A stretch of DNA of 64,000 nt. Source: Polytrichum commune (lineage: Eukaryota; Streptophyta; Polytrichopsida; Polytrichales; Polytrichaceae). This document shows, in pieces, positions 34,473 to 46,269 of this stretch (position 1 is the stretch's first letter; each line of letters starts with the position of its first letter). The stretch is taken from contig OX485809.1 of assembly GCA_950295325.1 (NCBI GenBank), forward strand, positions 30,316,001 to 30,380,000. The letters run 5' to 3'. The notes beneath the pieces were generated by a model. That model did no database searches, was not told where the DNA came from, and saw only the letters and a list, made by a program, of their open reading frames with translations. A program made the translations under genes and the position numbers.

Positions 34473-35795
34473 TCAACTTTCTTTGGTCTCTTAGGCCTTC
34501 AAGATTTAGTGTAAAGTAAACTTGGATACTAATCTCCGGCTTCTTGACCAAGCGTATAATTTTGTATATTATAGCCCTCATGCTCTACAGTAGTGTATAG
34601 GCCTTCAAGTGAAACTACATCGGAACCTCACAAGCTTATGAGTATATTTTCTAAGACCAGGTGGGGTTCTATCACTATATATGTCCATGGTGAGAAACAA
34701 CTTCGTAGAGTGAATAAGGCAGGTTCGCTTGCAAAAATTCGGACAGCATCGGAACTCCAGGGCCACAAAATTGGGGAGCATCTTGTGCAAGAAAATTGGA
34801 GCTCCAATGGGCTGCTGTGCCAGGAATTGGGAGCCCCCCCCCCCCCCCCCCCCCCCCCCTGGCACCAACAAACAGCAACCTGGGCCCATGGATTGCAGTG
34901 TTAGGAATTTTCTCGGATCCACAACCAATTTAAGATTTTAGCAACAAACTACGTAACATCACTAAACAACTAGATGATGGTCTCTTTCCAAAGAAGGAGG
35001 CTGTGATTTTAAAACTCTAATAAATTATGGCATAACTTTTGATGAAGAACAGAAGTTTACACCAATTGAATCATATTTTTGATGTGCATATGATATGTTA
35101 TGTTCTCCAGGTGCTTAGTTGTAAAATATTATAGCAACACATAAATCCAAATGATGAACCACAATAATGGGTGTTAAAGGTGTAGTTTGTGTGCATGAGA
35201 TGCATGGTTTTGGACGTGTACTTTGCAAAAATTGTAAATTGGTACATAGATGCCAAATCTCTCAACAACCACATGCAATTTCTCTTAAAAATACATATGT
35301 TTAGTATGCATACTCTAATATTTTCTATATTTATGTACCTTCTTTTAAACTTTGAATTACAAGAGGTGACACCAACTTGTCCAAATAAAGGAGGGTGATG
35401 CCACCTCGGCCCATATGGAGGAAATCAATATCTCCCAGAAGATACACACATAGTTGAAATCACGATGACGAGTGTGTTGTCCCCATATTAATATGCAATT
35501 TTGGGCCTCACAAAAAGGGTTTACATACATAATTATAACTAAAACATAGCATCAAGAATTTACAGAAGTTGGAATAATGATAAATAATGGAATACCTAAG
35601 AGACACATACCTCAAAAAATGGTGCATGTAATCCTTAGTGTAGGCTTACAACCCTTACTAAGTGCATAAAAACCCCTATTATATCCACAAAATGAAGAAA
35701 ATCAATATTCTATGATTATGTGTATTTTGCATCCCATACTCTTGAATATTACCCGTTTTGTGCACCTACATAGGGAAGGATAACCAATATTTTGT
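34473..35795. other. Intergenic with a long poly-C run
   Basis: A 26-C homopolymer lies at 34834-34859. The open frames at 34593-34941 on both strands cross it and encode poly-Pro or poly-Gly. I recognise nothing else. Confidence 0.5.
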
Positions 35796-35800
35796 GTTTA

Positions 35801-37585
35801 TGTGAGGCCAAACCCACCACCCTTAAGCGTCCTAGTCCGGGTGATGGTTTTGAGAATCACATGTATTGTATGTATCTTGAAAAATGCTCTCTTTACATCC
35901 CAAGGAATTCATGTCATTTTGAAATACTTTGTTTATTAGTAGTAATCTCTTGGCTTGTGACCGAATTGGCCTTCTCAAGGGTCCAACCGTCGGCCTTGGC
36001 AACACAAGCTCTCAAGGATATTCTCCTTGTACCTTTGATTATCTTCTCCTTCACTTTGCCATTGCTAGAGTTCTCATCTTTCTCCATTGTTATATAAGTG
36101 ATTGATTTTTACCAAAGAGGATGTAAATGTTGAAAAACACTCCCTCAATGATTAATCACTAATACATTCAAAAGTCACACACACACTTTCCTCCTAATGA
36201 ATCCAACACTTACCTAAGCACTAAGATGGCCTAAAATAATTCTAGTATGGTCTAGATTAATTTTTGCAAAGCAACTAAGTTGCTAGGCCTTGATTGATTG
36301 ATTGCAATCCTGCAAAGGCTTAGCCTAACTAATCACCCTAATAGCTAATCTAACTAATCAAAAGCTAACCTAGCTAATTCTAAGTCTTAATCCCAGCTTC
36401 GGCTGTTTCGGCCTTGAGCCCATCCAAGTCCCAGCTCCACTGTTGGCCTTGAGCCCGGCTGCTCCCAGCTCTACTGTTGGCCTTGAGCCCAGACCCAGCT
36501 GATCCCAGCTCTACTGTTGCCTTGAGCCCAGCTGCTCCCAACTCTACTGTCGGCCTTGAGCCCAGCTGCTCCCAGCTCTACTGTTGTCTTGAGCCTAGCT
36601 GCTCCCGACTTTACTGTCGACCTTGAGCCCAGACCCAGCTGATCCCAGCTCTACTGTTGCCTTGAGCCCAGCTGCTCCCAGCTCTACTATTGCCTTGAGC
36701 CTAGCTGCTCCCGGCTCTACTGTAGGCCTTGAGCCTAGACTAAAAATCAATTCCAGCAACTTTCGGTTGCTTTAGGCCTTAGCAGCCGTGTAGTATCATT
36801 AGTCTCTTCCAAATACCAACCATCATCAAGTGCTCCTATCCAATGTAAATCCAGCACTATAAATCTAAACATCATAAGTCTAAAAATTATAAGAGTGAAT
36901 ACTATAAATCCAAATACTATAATTCCAATGCTAAAAATCTAAATGCTAGAGCTAGGCACTTGTTCATGAATGCCTTGAATTTAAATCACATCTAATAATG
37001 TAAGACTAATCTTCAAAGACTAATTGATCTTGACTCTTCACCTTATAACCTCGCACACCTACGTGCCTCTTTCTTACTGCACACATACACAAACTCACCC
37101 ACACACTCTCACATACTCCCATCTCCTCAAGGGGAGAGTGGAGAGGTGAAGAACCAAAAAAAAAAAAAAAAAAAAATTGAGAGAGGGGAAGATAAGAGAA
37201 GAGGGGAGGAAAGCACATGAGGGAAGGATAGATTAAGAGAATTAGCACCTCCAATCACCATCCCTTAACCTTCTCCTTCTAAGTAGGGACTCATCCCATC
37301 CACAAGGCCTTTCCCTTCCTAAACTAACAAGGTGGATCCTAATGTGGGCATTTAACCCGCGGAGCTCACCTTGCCTCACCTTGCTCCACGCTCACCTAGT
37401 CAAGGCTTTCCCTAATTGAATTTAAACCTTGAAACAATCACACAACATCCCCTAATGTCTAAACTTCAATCCACACCACACTTCACTCTTTTTATATTTT
37501 TGTGAACAATCATAATACTTCAAAGTCTAACTAAAATTGGTTTCAAAGAGTTAAAAACACATGTGAGCACCATTTTGGGCTCACA
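35801..37585 (-). mobile_element. LTR, copy C of the TGTGAG..CTCACA family, without target duplication
   Basis: It has the same termini as copy B, the same ATATAAAAAGAGTGAAG promoter box near the minus-strand start (about 37489), and an A21 run at 37156-37176 beside the GAGAGA tract. It carries its own minisatellite at about 36385-36735. The flanks (GTTTA on the left, GCGCC on the right) do not match. The bases directly upstream of the minus-strand start read CTTGGGGGCGC, which vaguely resembles a polypurine tract. This copy may therefore be the 3' LTR of a truncated element, or a rearranged solo LTR. Confidence 0.82.
36385..36735 (-). repeat. Minisatellite inside LTR copy C
   Basis: About eight units of 38-45 bp occur, of the plus-strand form CAGCTGCTCCCAGCTCTACT then GTTGCCTTGAGCC, with length variants that add CAGACC. 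It differs in sequence from the copy B array but sits in the corresponding part of the LTR. Confidence 0.82.
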
Positions 37586-38230
37586 GCGCCCCCAAGAGTG
37601 GCTCTAGTAAATGGTTATGGCACTAATTTTAAACTTGGGTTTGGGTCAAACTTTATTCATCTAAACAACATACGTTTTCCAACATATACTATGACAAGAT
37701 CCACTTCCCCCAACACAACAAAGATAGAATGGATTTTGAGCTAAAAGGACATGTACAAAGGGTGAATTTATACACGGCTTGGAACCGACCCAAGCACCAG
37801 CCCAATTCTCAAGCAATAATTCTTACCAAATAAAGACGCTAATGTTAAATAGTGTCCAAACAACCAACTTGATCTTTGTTGGTACAAATGAGATCCATAA
37901 TAGAAAGGTATAGGACAATGTAAATCCAAATAGTAAGTGACACTAATTACCATAAACGGTGTAGTGAGTTCATGCTTGGTGACCCACAACTGACTATTTC
38001 CTGGCTTGTGTGGATGTGATCTGCCAATCCAATACAATGGAGTACAGTTTCCATCCAAGCAAATGTGCAATTTACCATACTGTAGTGCATTGTCAGTCTC
38101 ACCAACAATAATTGTTCTGTTACTGAGGTTGCCACGTATTGCCCAATGGTTGGTAGGACCCCTAGAGAAAGTTGACGTGGCATGAAAATCACTTCAGTCT
38201 AGGGAATGCTAAACTGATTCAATACTACAA
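37586..38230 (-). pseudogene. Possible decayed ORF beside LTR copy C, unknown family
   Basis: Two overlapping minus frames (37768-38070 and 37947-38192) could join by frameshift into a protein-like stretch around CLDGNCTPLYWIGRSHPHKP. It lies immediately on the side where an internal retrotransposon region would be if copy C were a 3' LTR. I see no reverse transcriptase, integrase or protease motif in it, so the link is speculative. Confidence 0.22.
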
Positions 38231-38435
38231 TACTGTAGTCTAATAGGCAGCTTGATTGCTGCATCGGTCTATGTGCCAACCTTGTTTCGTCAACCTGCTG
38301 ACTCTTCACTTTCCAAGGTCACAATGTGGAGTAAGTACTCTATGAGGGTTAGGCAACGAATATCATGAAACTTATCAAGATGTCCATTCAAGGGAACCCA
38401 ATATATGGTAGGCCTGCTTGCCTCAGTCACTTATT

Positions 38436-38670
38436 TTAAATGGACACCTAGTATGTTTGAGTGGTATATGGTTTGGTGTGGCATAAGGAACGGATACCAA
38501 CTTAAAAAACATTTGTTTAGAAGAGATTGGATTATGTGCTCAAACTAGGATAGCCATTTTAGGTCCAATGGTCAACATCGTTGGGAGAGCCTATACGACC
38601 ATCGAACAAACACGAGAATCTTCACTTTAATAATGTATAAAATATTGGTATGAGCTCCAAAAATTATGGC
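38436..38670 (+). repeat. Family-Y dispersed repeat
   Basis: It carries TTTGAGTGGTATATGGTTTG, GTGTGGCATAAGGAACGGA, a GTGCTCAAACTAGGATAGCC block, and GAGAATCTTCACTTTAATAA followed by GAGCTCCAAAAATTATGG. It is closest to the copy at 42892-43235. Confidence 0.62.
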
Positions 38671-39291
38671 CTCGATCAATGAAAAGGGAGAACCGACAGG
38701 TTAAAGCTAGTAATCTATAATTTCTAGCCTTGAGCAATCATGGGCCTCGGCACGGTGAAATATTCCAAGCTTTAGAGAATAAATTTTAGTTCAAAAAATA
38801 TACATAACATAACTATATTAAGCAATGTGCGTTCGTTCATGTGGGCCACGAGAATGTAACCATGAATGCCGCAATGAGTATATTTTGTTCCGTAAACGTT
38901 GGAACACTTCACCATGATGAGGCCCATGATTGCTCAAGGCATGGAATTCTAGATTACATGCTTCAACCTACTGGTTGTGTTGTTGCTGGACAATTTGATA
39001 AGGATGATTGTTACAACGATAAACAATAAAGTTCTAGATGATGTCATGGGTTTATGCATTCTCATGGGTAAATGAGTATTTATAGAACAAAATAAACATA
39101 TGTATATACTAACATTAGGCTAGAATTGGGCTCATACACTTATATTAGGCTTTTCAAATTAATTTGAAAATTACCTCCACTACATACAAAACATATAAAT
39201 CTTGAACTAAACAAGCATTCATTACATATTCAAGTCATTGGAGAATATTCTCGTATGACAATAATAGATGAAAACATAAATTAGTTGAAAC
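38671..39291. other. Intergenic, no gene seen
   Basis: The short plus ORF at 38841-39029 has no recognised character. The sequence around 38700-38730 and 38930 repeats words such as TTGAGCAATCATGGGCC in inverse orientation, giving a loose fold-back. Confidence 0.4.
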
Positions 39292-39293
39292 TA

Positions 39294-39665
39294 CACTATA
39301 TATGATATTTGGTGTCATATGGTATTTCATGTCACTATGGTAACTTTTTCAGATGACATTTCTTAAAAATAAGTGAAGATTTTTTGTCATAAATGGTGGA
39401 TGAGCTCATCCTTTGGCCAAAACCCTACCTTCTCTTGTCAGAAACTTGTGATGAAATATTGTCATGGATGATTGAAATTTGGGTGAAAATTTACTTGGTG
39501 AGTGATAGTAATTGCAACACTGTGGACCTATAATCCCCCAAAAAATTACAAAGAATGACAAATAATGTTGGGTTAACATATAGTGTTGGTGACACTATAC
39601 AATGGTTTACAATTAGTATTGAGCAAGACAATTAGAATTGGTGACACTGATTATCATATTTAGTG
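39294..39665 (+). mobile_element. 372-bp MITE family, copy 2
   Basis: It begins CACTATATATGATATTTGG and ends CATATTTAGTG, and aligns along its whole length with copy 1 at 7043-7414, with exactly equal length. A TA precedes the left end (39292-39293), but the right flank reads CA, so the target duplication is imperfect here. Confidence 0.72.
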
Positions 39666-39744
39666 CAACACAATAATTGTCAATTTCTTCTCTAAATCTT
39701 AGGGTTCCCCTTTTGTACATCTACTTAGACTCCATAATTCTTGA

Positions 39745-39850
39745 CAATCATTAAAAATGTATACACTAGACAAAAAAGATTACCTCTCCCTTATGTATAC
39801 CATGTAAACTTAATGCCTTAAATGATACCCCTTTAAAGGTAAAGGAATTC
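39745..39850 (+). repeat. Module M repeat, diverged
   Basis: It shares ACACTAGACAAAAAAGATTA, CCTCTCCCTTATGTATACC and AAATGATACCCCTTTAAAGG with 6541-6660 and with the inverse block at 48190-48330. Confidence 0.45.
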
Positions 39851-40011
39851 AAAGTTTTTATAGGTAGATGACCCATAATCAACACCAAGACCTTGTGTAA
39901 CGGTTTGTCGTGTAAACTAAGATCATTAAACACAACAGATCGAGTGTCGTCATCAACATCAATTAGAAAAATAAACATAGCAAACTAATATGCTAAACAA
40001 CCACCTCTTCA

Positions 40012-40352
40012 AGGCGGGAGGTTATGTGGAGAGGAAGGCATCTTGACTTGCCATTGTTGTCAAGTCAAGTCTTGTGAGTGTGTTTTGAGAGAGAGAGAGA
40101 GGTTATTGTTACTATCTTATGGCTATGGTGTAGTAGATCATGAGTAAAGCCTTTGCATTCTTTCTCCATCACTTGCACTCTTGGATTCTCCCTCCGTGGA
40201 GTGAGAGATAGCTTGACTCTTGTGTGTGAATTTCATAGTTTCTTAAGCTTTGTAAGGAGACTTCTTAGTTTCTTGAGCTTGGAGAGAGAAACCCTCATAC
40301 TTGACAACAATGGCAAGTCAAGATGCCTTCCTCTCCACATAACCTCCCGCCT
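40012..40352. other. Long-armed hairpin (54-bp perfect arms)
   Basis: The arms at 40012-40065 and 40299-40352 are exact inverse complements over 54 bp (starting AGGCGGGAGGTTATGTGGAG). They enclose a 233-bp loop with a GAGAGAGA tract. No target duplication is obvious next to the arms (TTCA on the left, ATGT on the right). The structure could be a young foldback transposon, or an inverted duplication able to give double-stranded RNA. The plus ORF at 40153-40380 lies in the loop and right arm and is not a convincing gene. Confidence 0.8.
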
Positions 40353-41599
40353 ATGTGGATTTCATCCATGGAGTGGATGAACAACTAACTAGGACTCCCA
40401 ATGGAGTCCATCACTCATCCAAACACACATGGACTCCTAATGGAGTCCATTTACTTCTAATTTGACGTGACTTAGCCCCCGATGTCAACTCACGTGACAG
40501 GTTGCGAACATTCTCGAATTTGGTGTATCGTTATTGTGCAAGATTGTAGAGCATTAGTTTTGGGCGGAGGTGATGGTTTAAGCACCATCTTCCTTAATCC
40601 TTATACGAAAGGGGAATAAAAATGAAATAAAAATGTTTTACAAGGTGCGCGTTTGTGATTTGATTTAGAGTTAACATATAAAAGGTAGTTGTTGAGGGTG
40701 ATATTTAGACCCCAACTATTTGGTTGACCTATTACCATAATAATAACTTAGAAACATTTCCTTTGCAAAAATGGAAATAAATTTACATATCATCAGAATT
40801 AGATGAAATATGTTTTGATTAGTTAAAATCATGGGTTCTATTAAATGATGGAGAATGGCAAGAATTATGAACCCTTTAATCTTATTACACTGACGAACAA
40901 TATTGAATACAGTTTGAACCAACTTGTCTTCAACAAAAAACCATGAATAATTCACATGTTTTTTTTAGATTTGAAAATTGGATATGATATTGCACAAAGT
41001 TGTGCACATGTATGCAAAATTTCACATTGATAGTAAGAAAGTGTGCTGCAAAGCCAAATGGGAAACTATCTACAAATACTCAGTTTTGCTCAAGTTGCCT
41101 ACAAAATCTTTCGTAATTGGTCAAATAACCCCTACTCTTCAACACAATGTCGATTCATTGTGGCATGCTCTCATAAAGCGCCATGCAATCATGTTCACTG
41201 AAATTGGGACACAATGAACACACACGCCATATTCGTCAACCATCACATTTGTGTAGTTTTGCTATCTACATTTTAGTGTATGTCATTTTGGCGGTTGGAA
41301 TTGTCAAAAATTCATGCATAGGTCCAAATATACTCAATGCCTTGCTCACTTCAATTTATTATTTTTATCATACGTTGGACCCATACCTTTGTGTTTCCTC
41401 CTTTGGTTCAATAAAATTCTCTTGACCAATAGAATCGCTCGATTTAGGATTTTCAATGGTCATGTACCCTAGCGTGAAGCCTCCCCAAGGACCAATTTAG
41501 ACTATGCTTATGAGGTACCAGTTGGTATGGCAGACAAGATTGGGGGGGGGGGGGGGGGAGATGAAGGATAAAGAAAAAAGAAAAAAGAAACCTCGAGTT
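40353..41599. other. Intergenic, no gene seen
   Basis: Two short palindromes GGACTCCYAATGGAGTCC lie at about 40399-40449, and a 17-G run at 41542-41558. I recognise no coding region. Confidence 0.45.
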
Positions 41600-41673
41600 G
41601 GAGTTCTCTGGAAGCCAAGTTTCTTGTCCGAGGGTTTGAGGTTGCCCAAGAAACTTTATCTCCGGAGAACTCC
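41600..41673. other. Small hairpin
   Basis: GGAGTTCTCTGGA and AAGTTTCTTG on the left pair with CAAGAAACTT and TCCGGAGAACTCC on the right, with one mismatch and a small symmetric internal loop, around an apical loop of about 20 bases. Its size would suit a small-RNA precursor, but nothing else supports that role. Confidence 0.5.
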
Positions 41674-43355
41674 CCAAGCAAAAAGTGTTTCCATATTGGC
41701 AGCCATGTCAAATATTCTTCCATGCTTGCAGTTCTCCACCAACAAGAGTCTTCTCCATAGTGTAAACCCCCAACCGTTGAAGAGCCCATTTCATAGCCAA
41801 TCATATTGCTCCATTCTCCTAGAATTCTTGACTGGTGCACTTCTTCACCGTAGTGGAAACCGGCCCTAAGCATACCTGTATGCTAGTGTCAACTCTTGTG
41901 TTTGTTGCTCAGGACATCAGAACACAGTTGCCAATCACTAGGTGGCTGAATGTATTGTCCGTATGCCACGGTCCGGTCTGGTCTGGTCATGTCAACTAAG
42001 TACTTTGGTTACAATTGTGGGCCAACTCTTCAGAGACAGAGACAAACTGGCAGTGAAATAAGACAACAACCGCATATTACGACATTCTGACTGCTTGGAA
42101 TTAGGACTCATGGACGCCAACACTATGGTACCGAGATGGATGTGTTTCATTTGGACCCACTTCTCGCAGGATATAAAACACACAAATATTGTAAGATGGT
42201 TAGCAATTCCAAATTGTGGCCGTAGCCACTTGCCTCATAATTTGTGGAGCTCATATAAATATCTCATTCTCTATCAAAGTGACGATTCTTGTGTTCATTA
42301 AGTGATCATTTAGGATCCTAGAAAATGTAGATTATTAACTTAGAATAGTGAGTATATTTTGAACATGTAGGTTGGTAATCTCTTTTCAACACAAGTCTTT
42401 TTAGTCTCCGTTCTTAGATCCACACCTAACCACATACCACTCAAATATCGGTGTCCATATTATTGCTACATTGGATTTAGGCACAACTGCCTTAGATATC
42501 ATAGCCGCTCGTGTGATATGCTACTTTTGTGCTGTAAGGTTTGTTTTGTCAACAACATGTTCCACAATTTGAAGAATAAATTCCACAGTTTGAAATTCCA
42601 AATATCAAATCTCAACACTTGGCATATGTTTCTAATTTGAAACTCCTGAGATTTGTAACTGCTGAAGCAAATAGGAGGCTACAGTTCATAGAGCTTTGTG
42701 GAGGCCACATATTCTCGTTTGTTAGGAATGCATTAAATAGGTATGCAATTGACTAAACCATTTAATTCAAATAGTGAGTCCACACCCACTTAAAGTACAC
42801 ATTAGATTAACTTTCATGACAACATATCAGATACGTTGGTGTTCAAACTAGGATATATTGTGTAAGGTAGACAACCATTATCCAATCGCTTTTCTTCTTT
42901 CATCCCTATATTTGAGTGGTATTTGATTTAGTGTGACCTCTAGGATCAAAAATCACATAGATATTTGTTCAAAAAGATTGATTGTGTGCTCAAAATATGA
43001 TAGCCATTCCAAGCTCAATAATGTTCATAAATTTGGGTTTGGGTTCGGGGGGAGGGAAGAGAGAACCTACATAAACATTTGAAATTGAGTTTGACAACCT
43101 TCACTTTGATAAGAAACAATATATCAACATGAGCTTTGAAACTTATGATGAAAGTGGTTATGGCCTCAATTTGGATTGTCAAATCATCTTGTTATAACAA
43201 TGTGTTTCATGTCTTACAAGAGAGTGAGCTAGTAAGGAAAAGCAACTAATTAAGACCCATCTACCTTAGTGGATGATTTGAAAGAATCTTTGTGTAGATA
43301 TATGTGGCACCACCGTGATCACTAGTGTACACCACACAATGCCACTTGTCTTCCC
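41674..43355. other. Intergenic with two family-Y pieces
   Basis: A family-Y fragment on the minus strand lies at about 42385-42480, and a longer plus-strand copy begins at 42892 and runs to about 43235. Their opposite orientation around a 410-bp centre may be one inverted element or two independent insertions. I see no gene. Confidence 0.5.
42892..43235 (+). repeat. Family-Y dispersed repeat
   Basis: It carries TATTTGAGTGGTATTTG, GTTCAAAAAGATTG, GTGCTCAAAATATGATAGCC, an insert of G-rich sequence, ACCTTCACTTTGATAA, AACATGAGCTTTGAAAC and TGTTTCATGTCTTACAAGAG. This is the same order as in the copy at 28215. Confidence 0.62.
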
Positions 43356-43363
43356 AAAATAGG

Positions 43364-43777
43364 CCCGGGGAGGTCACTCCATTGTCAAGTTGAAAACCAT
43401 GTGCGAAAGAAGTTTGCTACCCCTATATTATATGCCATAGATAAATTTAAAAATTATGATATTTTTTCTATATATACATATCCATTGATAATATCTTTTG
43501 TATATTATTTTGAAATTTTTAGTCATCTCCATTTTTTCTAGTAATTGTTTTAGTTCAATTCTGCGTCATTCTAGTTAGAAACGGTATGTTTTCTAGAAAG
43601 AAAAAAAATTTATCAATTCTGGTTATCAATTTTTACTATGTAATAGATACCATGTATATGTACACATAAATTTTTTTTGATAAAAGTTTGATCCATTTTG
43701 TTGATGCAGTTTAGAAAAAGTAGATTTTTTTCTTTCGCACATGGTTTTCAACTTGACAATGGAGTGACCTCCCCGGG
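43364..43777 (-). mobile_element. hAT-like MITE, 415-bp family, copy 2
   Basis: The inverted ends are nearly perfect over about 45 bp (CCCGGGGAGGTCACTCCATT followed by GTCAAGTTGAAAACCATGTG and CGAAAG). The perfect 8-bp target duplication AAAATAGG lies at 43356-43363 and 43778-43785. It is 414 bp and runs in the opposite direction to copy 1 at 3380-3800, sharing the ATTATATGCCATAG and TTCAATTCTGCGTCATTC blocks. It is noncoding. Confidence 0.92.
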
Positions 43778-43785
43778 AAAATAGG

Positions 43786-46164
43786 ACAATATTGTCTCTA
43801 TGAAAGTCAAAACTTGGATGGGTTCAATCTCTCAATTTCCCTTGGGCCTTGTGATGGGCGTTTCCCCTTTGTGGTTGTAGTCTAGTTACCTTTGGAATTG
43901 AACGCATTCAATTCGTACCTAAAAAGTGTAGAAAAAGATATGACAATATCGTGGATCATCATATTCTTTCTAAATTTCTTATGGTCTTCCATCAATGTTA
44001 TTCAAACAATTCAAAAGACCGCATAGATTGCATGAACAAATGGCATACCATAGTTTATAAGTCGTGTGTTTAGCAACAAAAGACGTAGCACAAAATAACA
44101 TTGTTGATAAATCAATCTGTGAAGGTTTCAAGCTATCAAGCTTATTAGTACCTTACCAACTCATCATTTGAGCCTAGCCAAATTCGGCATGCCACACAAA
44201 ATTGAAGGAAATATTTGGTGATTTCAATCAAATCAAATTTGGAATGGGCCTGCACGGAAAGTCTTGGAGTTCACTTGCAATAGCATGAAGCTTGATTCCC
44301 CTTTCGTTTCTTCCTCTTGGTTTGATGTGAGTTGGGAGATGGCATAGAATCTACACTCTTATGACCCGAAATTGATCATGGGGGACATACCTAGTAACCT
44401 TTATAGCAACTAACTTTGGTACCATGCAAGCACGCATCACATCTTATTACACAATCACCATTGACTAAATCTTTCAGATTTGGATGGCTGTACTCATTTC
44501 AACGCCTTTGACCTATGAAGCTTAATCTTTAGGAGTTGTGTTTATTTGTTTGTTGTATATGTATGTCACACAATGGAATTTGGATTTTGGTTCCAACATC
44601 AGTGTTCGTAAAGTTGTCATTGTGTAAACGTGAATGATCCATAACAACCATCTTCATTTAATTGAAGCCTTCCACTTGGCAAGTGAAGACACTTTAAAGT
44701 TCATGCAATCAACAAATCCATGACGAGCTCAATGCCACTTGGCGATATGAAGCAAATATAGGGGCGCACATATAGGTTAAAATAGATGTGCCTAAATTAA
44801 ACTCAACAATTATCTTAATACCTTTATTTGAGTGGTATGTGTGGATCTAAGAACGGAAACAAAAAAAAAACACGTGTTCAAAAGAGAGTGCACTATGTTC
44901 TCAAATTAAGCTAATCATTCTAGGTGCAATAATCAACATAATTGGGGGGATCTATGTGACCACTCAATGAGCACAAGAATCTCTACTTGGAAAATGACTA
45001 AAATATTCTTATGATCTCTAGAATCATGATCCCACACTCCAATTCATAGAATTCACAAATTGCCATGACAAATTCTATGAACAAGCTTGGACAAAAAAAC
45101 GCACTAATACAACCCACTCATTAACTTAATACACTAAGCATGAGGAAAGGTAGTTTTGAGAAGTTGTAAATACATGTGGCTTTTGAGGATAAGAAGGCCA
45201 TAGCCAGAAGATGAAGACAAATGAAAATACATTTGCTAAAGCCATAGCTGCATAGAAACACACTCTAGGCAAGAGAGTTGGGAGAGACTCAGGTGTTATG
45301 CTTGCATAAATAAATAAATAAAAGTAACATCGGGTTTGGTTTATACACCAATGTGAATAGGAGGACGTTCCTATATACCATGTTCATGTTTAACCATGAT
45401 GCTTGCAATTAAATAAAGAGATTAGGATTGTGTCATTATTGCCTATGATAAGGGATTAACTCTAATACATAATAATAGAAGCGACCTTGAGAGTTTAAGC
45501 AAATCTTGTTGGTCTTGCATCAATGTGTGACTTATTGTAATCTAAATGAATAATATTGCAATATTAAGGAGTATGTGTTAAGTTGGTTATGTGTTTTTGC
45601 TTGCTTAGGAGTCCAGTGAATGAAGAAAATAAAGCTTGAATGAAATAGATGAAGTGAGAGAGTCTAATGATTAAAGTAAATCATATTTGAGAAGAGATTC
45701 TTGAGCAAAGCATGAGATAAAAATGTTGATGCTTTGATACTAGATGAGGCACCAAAAAATGTGCCATAGCTCTCTCATATGAAAGATACACATGGATGGG
45801 ATGAGAGATGAAGAAGCTATGAACGTCTTGATACACATAATGTCTATAGTTTGGGCTGGTGCACCTCAACATGCAATAGTCACGTGTATAGTTCTCAGTT
45901 AGAATCAGAATATTGGGAATTCATACGTACAAAGAGCAATAGGTTGTAGCAATGGAGTAGTGCCAAAGCACAAAAGGAAAGTCAAAACCAATAGCATGCA
46001 AGAGGCTAAAATAAGAATGAAACGAGAGGTAGAATATAGTCACGGAGCTATGAGTGAGGTGTGAGAGTTATGAGAGCGAACCGGAGAAAGAGGAGATGAA
46101 GTGAGTTGCAAAGGTGAGGAAATCCAATTAAGGACAACCGCAAATATGTTAGGAAGTTGCTACA
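43786..46164. other. Intergenic with one family-Y piece
   Basis: The family-Y copy is at about 44815-45035 (TTTGAGTGGTATGTGTGGAT, CTAAGAACGGAAAC, GAGCACAAGAATCTCTAC). A short (AAAT)n tract lies near 45310. I recognise no gene. Confidence 0.45.
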
Positions 46165-46269
46165 TGAGTGTGAGCCACTCAAACCGCTCACGGGTTGAAT
46201 TAAGGCTCATAATCTACAAAAAGAAAGAAGTTAGTGGTTAGAATTAGTCAATATATAGGTGATTATTAG

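Noticed and set aside
34593-34941. Four overlapping ORFs on both strands with Pro or Gly runs
   Set aside because: They are kept open by the 26-C homopolymer and show no domain.
40153-40380. ORF in the loop of the long hairpin
   Set aside because: It runs into the inverted arm and has no protein character.
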